Of a DNA stretch of 33,126 nt, positions 16,164-23,347 are shown piece by piece. Source of the stretch: Acetobacteraceae bacterium (GTDB lineage: Bacteria; Pseudomonadota; Alphaproteobacteria; Zavarziniales; Zavarziniaceae). The position numbers and the translations under genes are program-made. Below the pieces are notes generated by a model that worked only from the letters and a program-made list of their open reading frames with translations, did no database searches and was not told the origin of the DNA. The stretch spans positions 1 through 33,126 of the forward strand of contig CANCOY010000035.1 in assembly GCA_947379865.1 (NCBI GenBank), given 5' to 3'. Position 1 is the stretch's first letter, and the number at the start of each line of letters is the position of its first letter.

Positions 16164-16835
16164 TCAAGGGTTGAGGTTGATGCCGCCGCCCGTGGAGCCA
16201 CCCGAGGGAGGGGCCGCGCCGCCAGACGGTGCCGCACCACCAGCCGCCGGATTGGGGGCTTCGGGGGCATTGAAATTCGCCTTCACGCTCGGCAGCTGCT
16301 TGTCGAGGCGCTGCAGAACCTTGTCGGTGATGTTCAGGTTCGAGGCCGAAACCAGCACCCGGCTGGAGTCCAGCACCACTGTGGCGCCAACTTCCTTTGC
16401 GACATCGCCGCAGATCTTCTGGAAGGCGGGCTGCATCTGGCGCATCGCGTCGTCCTGGGCAAAGGCGAGCTGTGTGCGGCGGCGGTCAAACTGAAGGCGG
16501 GCTGCCTCAACCTTGGCCTGGAAATCGCGCACGCGCTTCTGCAGGGCTTCGGGAGTAAGGGTGGCGCGCTGCTTCTGGATATCCTGATCTTCGGCGCGGA
16601 GCTTCTCTTCCGAGGCCTTGATTTCGGCTTCGTAGATGCCCTGCTGCTTGGTCAGCTGGTCACGGGCGCTCTTGGCGGCGGCCGAATCCTTGAGGACGCG
16701 AGGCACATCCACAAAGGCGATGACGGTCGGCTGGGCATCTGCCCGCGCCGGGGCCGGGGCTGCGCTCATGGTCGCAAGCGCCAGGGCGGCTCCCACCGCG
16801 AACATGATGGCGCGCATCGACATACCTGACTTCAT
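16164..16835 (-). CDS. OmpH/Skp-family periplasmic chaperone
   Basis: A 223-residue exported protein. The signal peptide ends near ARA-DA (about residue 32). The mature part starts with a short beta segment (VIAFVDVPRVLKDS), then a long charged coiled-coil arm (about 52-140), then VVLDSSRVLVSASNLNITDKVL, which is the usual Skp order. Skp holds unfolded outer-membrane proteins in the periplasm for the Bam complex. The C-terminal 30 or so residues are Gly/Pro/Ala/Ser repeats, which is not usual for Skp. The gene is not beside bamA/lpxD, its common place, so a second family member may exist elsewhere. AGGTGAT upstream supports the start. Confidence 0.85.
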   Translation of the reverse strand: MKSGMSMRAIMFAVGAALALATMSAAPAPARADAQPTVIAFVDVPRVLKDSAAAKSARDQLTKQQGIYEAEIKASEEKLRAEDQDIQKQRATLTPEALQKRVRDFQAKVEAARLQFDRRRTQLAFAQDDAMRQMQPAFQKICGDVAKEVGATVVLDSSRVLVSASNLNITDKVLQRLDKQLPSVKANFNAPEAPNPAAGGAAPSGGAAPPSGGSTGGGINLNP

Positions 16836-16879
16836 TCCATCACCTCATCCTATTGCGATCTGCAAGCCGTTACGCGGGT

Positions 16880-17476
16880 TCAACCCGTCGGCTGCCGTTC
16901 GAAGAGCCACACACGTGCCGGCGGCACATTTCGCCATACCCTGCCAACCGAGCGTGCAATCAAGCCCAGTTTGCCCAGAACACCCGGCCGCACCGGCACA
17001 GAGGGTCCATAGGTGAACTGGATGAACTTGCCATCCGGGCCCAGCGCTGCAAAGGCTGCTGCCAGAATGGCCTGTTGAACCATGGCTGGCATGCCAAGCA
17101 GCGGCAATCCCGAAATGACCGCATCGACCGGTCCGATACCTGCACGCGTCAGGAGCCCCGCCAGATCCGCCGCATCCCCTTCGAGGACTGGCAGGCTTGG
17201 GAACCTTCTGCGCAACGCTTGATACATCACCGGATCGCGTTCCACCACTATCAGATTCTCGTGAGTAATGCCGTGGGCCAGCAGGGCGCGCGTGATGGCA
17301 CCCGTTCCGCCGCCCAGTTCAACCACCCTCTTGCCGTCAGGATTGCCAATCTGCCACGCCATCTTGCGGCCGAGCGCGCGGGAACTGGGCGCGATGGCGC
17401 CAATGCGCAGGGGATGGCGCAGCCACATCAGAAGCATGCTCGGATCACGTAAGCCTCTGCCGATCTTGCTCGTCAC
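16880..17476 (-). CDS. SAM-dependent methyltransferase, PmtA-like (phospholipid N-methyltransferase?)
   Basis: A 198-residue class I methyltransferase. SAM motif I is VVELGGGTGAI (51-61), the acidic residue after strand 2 is Glu79 in IVVERD, and a GDAADL segment follows. HPLRIGAIAPSSRALGRKM at the N-terminus and NVPPARVWLFER at the C-terminus resemble the Sinorhizobium/Rhodobacter PmtA type, which methylates phosphatidylethanolamine toward phosphatidylcholine. Related proteins include rRNA-adenine-methylase-like enzymes, so substrate is not certain. It is the first gene of a probable operon with the Skp-like and SDR genes (gaps 44 and 54 bp) and is divergent from rpsU. Confidence 0.78.
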   Translation of the reverse strand: MTSKIGRGLRDPSMLLMWLRHPLRIGAIAPSSRALGRKMAWQIGNPDGKRVVELGGGTGAITRALLAHGITHENLIVVERDPVMYQALRRRFPSLPVLEGDAADLAGLLTRAGIGPVDAVISGLPLLGMPAMVQQAILAAAFAALGPDGKFIQFTYGPSVPVRPGVLGKLGLIARSVGRVWRNVPPARVWLFERQPTG

Positions 17477-17775
17477 CGGCTTCCCCCAAGCGATACCATC
17501 TGTCGCGCAAATCTGGATGGACCCGTCATGCCCGGCCCAAGCGGGCGGACACTAACAGAGTCATTTAATAATTAAAGATGGCAACACCGCGGCAACCAAA
17601 TCATCCGCTCGGGGTTTCTTTGGTTAAGGCTTTGTGTTACCAACCGCGCCTTCGATGAGGCGGGGCTGTTGCCGCAGTTGTTGCTGCGATCCCCGTCGCA
17701 CGGCCGATTTCCGGCATGAATGCCGGCCGCCGCCGTCGGAAACAAGCTTCCGGCTGGTTGCGTCAAGGAGTGACG
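17477..17775. promoter_or_regulatory. Divergent region methyltransferase / rpsU with structured rpsU leader
   Basis: This 299-bp gap holds no supportable gene. It contains the perfect AT-only palindrome TTTAAT-A-ATTAAA (17564-17576) and, nearer rpsU, three consecutive perfect hairpins: 17647-17662 (arms CGCCT/AGGCG), 17673-17688 (CGCAG/CTGCG) and 17711-17726 (CCGGCAT/ATGCCGG). An outer pair CGGGG (17661-17665)/CCCCG (17691-17695) can enclose the middle one. The hairpins would lie in the 5' leader of rpsU mRNA. No clear -35/-10 pair was found. Confidence 0.5.
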
Positions 17776-17982
17776 ATGCAGATTCTCGTGCGGGACAATA
17801 ACGTTGACCAGGCCCTGAGGGCTCTCAAGAAGCGCATGCAGCGCGAGGGGATCTTCCGGGAAATGCGTCTGCGTGGCCATTACGAGAAACCCTCTGAAAA
17901 GCGTGCCCGCGAAAAGGCTGAAGCGGTTCGGCGTGCGCGCAAGCTTGCCCGCAAGCGTATCCTGCGCGACGGCGCCCCCTGA
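17776..17982 (+). CDS. rpsU: Small ribosomal subunit protein bS21
   Basis: A 68-residue, strongly basic protein with the bS21 signature MQILVRDNNVDQALRALKKR and EGIFREMRLRGHYEKPSEKR, followed by an Arg/Lys-rich tail. It binds the 30S platform near the anti-Shine-Dalgarno region and acts in initiation. AAGGAG six bases upstream fixes the start at 17776; a longer in-frame ATG at 17716 falls inside a leader hairpin and adds an unrelated basic stretch. panB starts only 19 bp after the stop, so the two may share an mRNA. Confidence 0.96.
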   Translation: MQILVRDNNVDQALRALKKRMQREGIFREMRLRGHYEKPSEKRAREKAEAVRRARKLARKRILRDGAP

Positions 17983-18001
17983 TCTTTCCCTTCGGGACAT
18001 C

Positions 18002-18853
18002 ATGTCTGCGCACCCGGATCTCCCGCCTGCCGCGAGGTCGCCGATTGAGGCTGCCCGGCCGATGACCGTTCCCCGCCTGCGCGCCCGCAAGGGTGGGGAA
18101 CCGCTTGTCTGTCTTGCCGCCTACACCACCCCTGTTGCCCGGGCGATCGATCCGCATTGCGATGTGGTTTTGGTCGGCGACTCGGTCGGCATGGTGCTGC
18201 ATGGCCTGCCATCTACCCTTGGCGTGACCCTGGAGATGATGATCATGCACGGCGCTGCCGTGCGGCGGGGACTTACCAAGGCCCTGCTGGTGGTCGACAT
18301 GCCCTTTGGCAGCTATGAGGCAAGCCCGGCCGATGCCTATCGCAATGCGGCCCGCATCATGGCGGAAACCGGTGCTGCCGCCGTCAAGCTTGAGGGCGGA
18401 CAGGCCATGGCCGAGACCATTGCCTTCCTGACGGCACGCGGCATTCCCGTCATGGGCCATGTGGGCCTGATGCCGCAAAGCGTTCACTCCAGCGGTGGCT
18501 ATTCGGCGCGTGGCACCCACAGCCGCGACTGGGCGCCCATCCGCAGTGATGCCAGGGCGGTTGCGGCGGCAGGGACTTTTGCCGTTGTCGTCGAGGCCGT
18601 TGGCGAGCCCCTGGCGCGACAGATCACCCAGGATCTCGCGGTGCCCACCATCGGCATCGGCGCCTCACCTGCCTGTGATGGTCAGATCCTGGTGATTGAT
18701 GACCTGCTGGGCATGACCAGCCGCAGCCCGCGTTTCGTCAAGCGCTATGCTGAGGTGGGCGACGCCATCACCGCAGCCGCCGCCCACTATGCCCAGGAGG
18801 TCCGCGCGCGCACCTTCCCGGGACCCGAGCACACCTACGCCATGAAGGACTGA
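18002..18853 (+). CDS. panB: Ketopantoate hydroxymethyltransferase PanB
   Basis: A 283-residue TIM-barrel enzyme that adds a hydroxymethyl group from methylene-THF to 2-oxoisovalerate, the first committed step to pantothenate. Family motifs are in order: VVLVGDSVGMV with metal ligand Asp60, VVDMPFGSY with Asp99, AVKLEGG with Lys129, MGHVGLMPQ (151-159), catalytic Glu198 in VVEAV, and TIGIGASPACDGQIL. The ribosome site at 18002 is weak (GGGA); an alternative ATG at 18062 (MTVPRLRAR) has GAGG about 11 bases upstream and matches shorter homologues, so the first 20 residues are uncertain. panC is not adjacent. Confidence 0.93.
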   Translation: MSAHPDLPPAARSPIEAARPMTVPRLRARKGGEPLVCLAAYTTPVARAIDPHCDVVLVGDSVGMVLHGLPSTLGVTLEMMIMHGAAVRRGLTKALLVVDMPFGSYEASPADAYRNAARIMAETGAAAVKLEGGQAMAETIAFLTARGIPVMGHVGLMPQSVHSSGGYSARGTHSRDWAPIRSDARAVAAAGTFAVVVEAVGEPLARQITQDLAVPTIGIGASPACDGQILVIDDLLGMTSRSPRFVKRYAEVGDAITAAAAHYAQEVRARTFPGPEHTYAMKD

Positions 18854-18883
18854 GAGCCCGCCGCCCCCTATGGTCTGCGCCCT

Positions 18884-18940
18884 GGCGTTGCAGGGGTGGG
18901 TCCTGAAAGGGGCGGGGCGTTGCAGGGGCGGGGGGGGCGG
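18884..18940 (+). repeat. G-rich cluster with 13-bp direct repeat; G-quadruplex motif
   Basis: The 13-mer GGCGTTGCAGGGG occurs at 18884-18896 and again at 18916-18928. The segment holds seven G-runs; from 18909 it matches G4-N1-G4-N7-G4-N1-G4 (ending 18933), a canonical four-tier quadruplex pattern on the plus strand. It is non-coding, between panB and the yfgM-like gene. Confidence 0.7.
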
Positions 18941-18999
18941 TTTAAGGTATTAGTGAATGTGCCTGCCGGGCACGACTTGCCAATCATCAGGACACAGCA

Positions 19000-19716
19000 T
19001 TGGTCGACATCTTTAACGAGGTCGAGGAAGACCTTCGGCGTGACCAGTACCTCAAGCTGTGGCGACGCTACGGCATGTGGCTGGCCGCCGCCGCCGCTTT
19101 GCTTGTCGTCGGCACCGGTGCCGTCAGCATCTGGCGCTCCTGGCATGCCGGCAAGCTGGCTGCCGTAAGCGATGCCTTTGCCGTGGCCGCTGCCCTTGAT
19201 GCCGAAGGCAAGCACAAGGAAGCTGCGGACGCATTCGCGCTGGCTGGCAATGGTGCGCCCGGTGGCTATCCCGCCCTGGCCCGCCTGCGTCAGGCGGCAG
19301 CACTTGCGTCTGGTGGCGACATGGCCAGCGCCGTTTCCATTCTTGACGGCCTCGCCGCCGGTGGTGGAGATGCGGCGCTGCGCGAACTGGCTGCTCTCAA
19401 GGCTGCCTATATCGTTGTCGATACGGCCACGCCCGAGGATATCGCCAAGCGTCTTGCCCCACTCGCCGCCGATGGCCGGCCCTGGCGCTATTCAGCGCGG
19501 GAGCTGCAGGCCCTGGCGGCACTGAAGCAGGGGCGCAAGGACGACGCACGTACGATCCTGTCAGGCATCTCTGACGATCCTGCGGCGCCAGAAGGTTTGC
19601 GTGGCCGGGCAACGGAGTTGTTGGCCGCCCTTGGCAAGCCTGTAGGGGCTGCAGCAACGCCTGCTCAGGTTCCGGCTGCCACGCCGCCAGCGGCGCAGCC
19701 TGCACCAGCGCAATAG
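19000..19716 (+). CDS. YfgM-like tetratricopeptide-type membrane protein (TTG start)
   Basis: A 238-residue protein with a short cytoplasmic N-terminus (VDIFNEVEEDLRRDQYLKLW), one membrane helix at 26-45, and a periplasmic helical, TPR-like domain rich in Ala, ending in an Ala/Pro tail. In gamma- and alphaproteobacteria this family precedes bamB and der; E. coli YfgM is a membrane-anchored periplasmic chaperone linked to the Sec translocon. The start codon is TTG at 19000 with AGGA seven bases upstream. No in-frame ATG or GTG lies just upstream, and the N-terminus starting there matches the usual family pattern, so TTG is well supported. Confidence 0.88.
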   Translation: MVDIFNEVEEDLRRDQYLKLWRRYGMWLAAAAALLVVGTGAVSIWRSWHAGKLAAVSDAFAVAAALDAEGKHKEAADAFALAGNGAPGGYPALARLRQAAALASGGDMASAVSILDGLAAGGGDAALRELAALKAAYIVVDTATPEDIAKRLAPLAADGRPWRYSARELQALAALKQGRKDDARTILSGISDDPAAPEGLRGRATELLAALGKPVGAAATPAQVPAATPPAAQPAPAQ

Positions 19717-19782
19717 CCGTCCTCGGGGGTAATACCCATCGGTGACCCACCTCAACTGCCTCCTGTCGAGCATGTCCTGACC

Positions 19783-21126
19783 ATGATGATGCGATCCGTC
19801 GTCCTGCTCGGCCGTTGTGCCGCCCCCCTGCTGTTGCTTGGGGTGCTGTCCGGCTGTTCCGTGTTCAAGGACCTGACCACCGTCCACAAGCCGCCGCTGC
19901 CCGGCGAACGCGTGTCGGTTCTTTCCTTCGATCAGAAACTTGCGCCAGAGAGCGAGGCAACGGGCACGATCAGCCTGCCGCGCCCCTATAGCAATCCTGA
20001 ATGGCCGCAGGCCGGCGGCTATCCCGCCCACGCCATGTACCACCTCTCCCTCGGTGAAGCGCCGACGGAGATCTGGAAGACGAACATGGGCGAGGGGACG
20101 GGATCGGACACCCGCCTCATGGCCTCGCCCATCATCGCTGGCGGCATGGCCTTTGTTTATGACACCGCCGGTCAGGTCACGGCGGTAACAGCTGCCGATG
20201 GCGAAGAGATCTGGCAGGTCGACCTGACGCCTGAAGACGAAAGCTCGTCCAAGGGCTTCCGGGGCGGCATCGCCTATGAGGCCGGGCGTATCTATGCCGC
20301 AACCGGTTTTGGTCTTGTGGTGGCGCTCGACGCCAAAACGGGTGAGCAGCGCTGGAGCCGTACTGTCGGGGTGCCGCTGCGTTCGGCGCCGACCGTGAAC
20401 GGTGGCCGCGTCTTTGCCGTGACCCAGGACAATCAGATCTTTGCCCTGAATGCCGAGACGGGCGAAATCCTCTGGAACCATCAGGGCATCGCTGAAAGTG
20501 CCGGTCTGCTGGCGTCATCAAGCCCGGCCGTCTCGGGCGATACGGTGGTGGTGGCCTATTCGTCGGGCGAACTGTTTGCGCTCAGGGTTGAGAACGGGCG
20601 CGTTGCCTGGTCCGACACATTGACGCGCCAGGGCCGCATGACCCCCCTTGCCGCCCTCAACGATATCTCGGGCCAGCCGGTGATCGACCGTGGTCGGGTC
20701 TTTGCCCTCAGCCATTCCGGGCGTATGGTGTCGATCGATCTGCGCACCGGTCAGCGCCAGTGGGACAAGACAATCGCCGGCACCCAGACACCCTGGATCG
20801 CTGGCGAGTTCATTTATGTGGTCACCACCGATGCCGACCTCGTCTGCCTCATGCGCGAGGATGGCAAGGTCCGCTGGGTGACGCACCTTGGACAGTTCGA
20901 CAACCCGGAGGACCGGGAAGGCCCAATCTATTGGAGTGGCCCCACCCTGGCGGGTGATCGCCTGCTGGTTACCTCGTCCAACGGTTTTGCCGTTTCACTG
21001 TCGCCCTATACGGGCGAGTTGCTTGGCCGGCTCGAGATGCCGACCTCTGTTCTAATTCCGCCGGTCGTTGCTGACGGCACCGTTTATGTGCTGACAGAAG
21101 ACGCCGACCTTATTGCGATGAAGTGA
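19783..21126 (+). CDS. bamB: Outer-membrane assembly lipoprotein BamB
   Basis: A 447-residue lipoprotein. The signal peptide ends in lipobox LSGC with lipidated Cys25, followed by Ser, so outer-membrane sorting is expected. The body is a PQQ-type eight-bladed propeller, shown by repeated blade ends such as GEEIWQVDL, GEQRWSRTV, GEILWNHQG, GRVAWSDTL, GQRQWDKTI and GKVRWVTHL. BamB supports BamA in folding outer-membrane barrels. Three tandem ATGs (19783, 19786, 19789) make the exact start uncertain; the ribosome site is weak. It sits between the yfgM-like gene (66-bp gap) and der (7-bp gap), the classic order. Confidence 0.94.
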   Translation: MMMRSVVLLGRCAAPLLLLGVLSGCSVFKDLTTVHKPPLPGERVSVLSFDQKLAPESEATGTISLPRPYSNPEWPQAGGYPAHAMYHLSLGEAPTEIWKTNMGEGTGSDTRLMASPIIAGGMAFVYDTAGQVTAVTAADGEEIWQVDLTPEDESSSKGFRGGIAYEAGRIYAATGFGLVVALDAKTGEQRWSRTVGVPLRSAPTVNGGRVFAVTQDNQIFALNAETGEILWNHQGIAESAGLLASSSPAVSGDTVVVAYSSGELFALRVENGRVAWSDTLTRQGRMTPLAALNDISGQPVIDRGRVFALSHSGRMVSIDLRTGQRQWDKTIAGTQTPWIAGEFIYVVTTDADLVCLMREDGKVRWVTHLGQFDNPEDREGPIYWSGPTLAGDRLLVTSSNGFAVSLSPYTGELLGRLEMPTSVLIPPVVADGTVYVLTEDADLIAMK

Positions 21127-21133
21127 GGATCAC

Positions 21134-22585
21134 ATGAGCGCCGGGCCAAGAGAGCCACGGCCCCGGGCACCGCAGGCTAGCGACCTCGTCGTTGCCATCG
21201 TTGGCCGCCCCAATGTCGGTAAGTCGACCCTGTTCAACCGCCTCGTCGGCAAGCGCCTGGCGCTGGTCGATGATACGCCTGGCGTAACACGCGACCGGCG
21301 TGAGGGTGAGGGGCGGCTTGGCCCTTTGCGTTTCCGCATCGTCGATACGGCCGGCCTTGAGGACGTGCTGGACGAATCCATGGAAGGCCGCATGCGGCGC
21401 CAGACGGATCGCGCCATTGCCGAAGCCGATGTCTGCCTGTTCCTGATCGACTCACGCGCAGGCGTAACACCGCACGATACCCACTTTGCGCGCCTGCTTC
21501 GCAAGGGCAGCACGCCTGTGGTGCTGGTCGCCAACAAGGCGGAGGGTTCCGCCGGTGCAGCCGGCGTGATGGACGCCTATTCCCTCGGTCTTGGTGAGGC
21601 GATCGCCATCTCTGCCGAACATGGCGAGGGGCTGGCCGATCTGCATGACGCCATCATCCCCTTCATTGGGCGGCGCGGCACACTGGAGCACCAGCCCGAT
21701 ATCGACCCCGAAACCCCGTCTGACAGCTATGATGATGAGGGCGAGGAGGGGGCCGATTTCGAGGTGGATCCGGAAAAGGCCCTGGCGATTGCCATCGTCG
21801 GGCGCCCCAATGCCGGCAAGTCCACCCTGGTCAACCGCCTGCTTGGCGAAGACCGCATGCTCACCGGCCCCGAAGCCGGCCTGACCCGTGATTCCATCGC
21901 CGTCGAATGGCGTTGGGGCGAGCGGCGCATCCGGCTGTTCGACACCGCCGGCATGCGCCGCCGCGCCCGTGTCACGGGCAAGCTCGAAAAACTCTCGGTG
22001 GCAGACACCCTGCGCGCCATCCGCTTTGCCGAGGTTGTCATCCTGATGGTTGATGCCGTGCAGGGCCTGGACCGCCAGGACCTGCAGATCGCCTCCAAGG
22101 TGGCGGACGAAGGCCGCGCCCTTGTGGTGGCGGTGAACAAATGGGATGCGGCCGTGGACCGGCAGGAGTTTCTTGCCGATCTGGCAGAGCGCCTGTCCCA
22201 TTCCATGCCCCAGGTACGCGGCGTGCCGGTGGTAACCATCTCTGGTCGCACGGGTGCCGGTCTTGATCGTCTGATGAAGGCGGTGGAAGACATGGAGCGG
22301 GCCTGGAACCACCGTGTTCCTACGGCCCAATTGAACCGTTGGCTGGTGGAAGTGCTTGAGCGCCATCCGCCGCCTGCGGTTGAGGGGCGCCGTCTGCGTC
22401 CGCGTTACATGACCCAGATCAAGACGCGGCCGCCCACCTTTGCCTTGTTCATGAACCGCCCGGGCGCCCTGCCAGAGAGCTATTTGCGCTATATGTCGAA
22501 TGGCCTGCGCGACGATTTCAACATGGCGGGTGTGCCCATCCGCATTTATCTGCGGACGGCCGAGAACCCCTTTGCCGACGATTGA
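21134..22585 (+). CDS. der: Ribosome-assembly GTPase Der (EngA)
   Basis: A 483-residue double GTPase needed for 50S maturation. Domain 1 has G1 GRPNVGKST (24-32), G3 DTAG and G4 NKAE. Domain 2, from about residue 217, has G1 GRPNAGKST, G3 DTAG and G4 NKWD. An acidic linker (about 195-215, rich in Asp/Glu) joins them. The C-terminal KH-like domain runs from about 385 to the end (RPPTFALFMNRP). NKAE in place of NKxD in domain 1 is, as I recall, common in alphaproteobacteria. AGGA precedes the start by about 6 bases, 7 bp after bamB. Confidence 0.96.
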   Translation: MSAGPREPRPRAPQASDLVVAIVGRPNVGKSTLFNRLVGKRLALVDDTPGVTRDRREGEGRLGPLRFRIVDTAGLEDVLDESMEGRMRRQTDRAIAEADVCLFLIDSRAGVTPHDTHFARLLRKGSTPVVLVANKAEGSAGAAGVMDAYSLGLGEAIAISAEHGEGLADLHDAIIPFIGRRGTLEHQPDIDPETPSDSYDDEGEEGADFEVDPEKALAIAIVGRPNAGKSTLVNRLLGEDRMLTGPEAGLTRDSIAVEWRWGERRIRLFDTAGMRRRARVTGKLEKLSVADTLRAIRFAEVVILMVDAVQGLDRQDLQIASKVADEGRALVVAVNKWDAAVDRQEFLADLAERLSHSMPQVRGVPVVTISGRTGAGLDRLMKAVEDMERAWNHRVPTAQLNRWLVEVLERHPPPAVEGRRLRPRYMTQIKTRPPTFALFMNRPGALPESYLRYMSNGLRDDFNMAGVPIRIYLRTAENPFADD

Positions 22586-22609
22586 TTGAGCGACGTGCGT
22601 TCCGGTGCC

Positions 22610-23320
22610 TCAGCGCCGGAACGACACGATCTGGCCGTGTCGCGTCTCGGCAGGGCTTGCCAGTTCAAGGAACAGGTCTGTCAGTGCCTCGGGCGTGGGC
22701 AGGGTATCCGGGTCTTCGCCCGGCATGGCCATGGCGCGCATGGCTGTCCGCACCGGCCCCGGTGACACGAGGTTGATCCTTGTGGTCCCGCCGGCCGCTT
22801 CGCCGGCCCAGGTAAGCACCAGGCTTTCAAGGGCTGCCTTGGTGGCGGCATAGCCCCCCCAATAGGGCTTGTTGGCCTGCGCCGCCCCTGAGGTAACGAA
22901 GATGGCCCGCCCCGAGGGAGAGGCGCGCAGCAAAGGCTCAGTCGAGCGGATCAGGCGATAGTTCGCGGTCACATTGATCGCCATCAGATCGTCCCAGACC
23001 TTGGGCGACAGGTGATGCACCGGCGTGATCGAGCCCAGCACGCCAGCATTGCCAACCACCACGTCCAGCCGTCCCCAGCGTTCGTAAACGGCAGCACCCA
23101 GCCGGTCGAGGCCGTCGGCATCCTTCAGATCAAGGGGGACAAGGGTGGCGCTGCCGCCAAGCTTGCGGATCTCGTCATCCAGATCTTCAAGCGCCCCCAC
23201 GGTGCGGGCCACCGCGATCACGTGGGCGCCTTCCTCGGCATAGCGGCGGGCAATGGCGGCACCCAGTCCGCGCGACGCCCCGGTGACAAGTGCGACGCGG
23301 CCGTCGAGAGTCTTAGCCAT
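22610..23320 (-). CDS. Short-chain dehydrogenase/reductase downstream of purF
   Basis: A 236-residue classical SDR: TGASRGLG at 13-20, Arg39 after strand 2 (VIAVART) suggesting NADP(H), GNAG at 90-93 in place of NNAG, and catalytic Ser144, Tyr157, Lys161 (YAATK). It resembles the YciK-like oxidoreductase often found after purF in alphaproteobacteria; substrate unknown. It lies 27 bp after purF on the same strand and is the last gene of this long minus-strand run. It is convergent with der, 24 bp away; a stem with arms 22599-22608 and 22613-22622 spans its stop codon. Confidence 0.9.
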   Translation of the reverse strand: MAKTLDGRVALVTGASRGLGAAIARRYAEEGAHVIAVARTVGALEDLDDEIRKLGGSATLVPLDLKDADGLDRLGAAVYERWGRLDVVVGNAGVLGSITPVHHLSPKVWDDLMAINVTANYRLIRSTEPLLRASPSGRAIFVTSGAAQANKPYWGGYAATKAALESLVLTWAGEAAGGTTRINLVSPGPVRTAMRAMAMPGEDPDTLPTPEALTDLFLELASPAETRHGQIVSFRR

Positions 23321-23347
23321 GAATGATGTCCTGCGCTTGTCGGCCGT

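Noticed and set aside
15144..16829. A 561-codon open frame on the plus strand, opposite the SDR and Skp-like genes
   Set aside because: It is antisense to two well-supported genes, crosses their terminator, has low-complexity His/Arg/Gly composition and no family resemblance. Long antisense frames are expected in GC-rich DNA.
16875..16887. CGGGTT-C-AACCCG palindrome at the methyltransferase 3' end as a terminator
   Set aside because: It sits on the stop codon with no T-rich tail, and the Skp-like gene follows in 44 bp on the same strand; a processing or stabilising stem is as likely.
17564..17576. CtrA binding site (TTAA-N7-TTAA)
   Set aside because: The two TTAA half-sites are 3 bp apart, not 7.
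21134..22585. Der domain 1 with NKAE in place of NKxD as a damaged G4 motif
   Set aside because: I recall this variant in many alphaproteobacterial Der proteins, and the rest of domain 1 is intact, so it is not a sign of decay.
22599..22622. 10-bp stem (one wobble pair) between convergent der and SDR as a terminator
   Set aside because: It overlaps the SDR stop codon and has no T-tract on either strand. It may help termination, but I could not support it as a separate feature.
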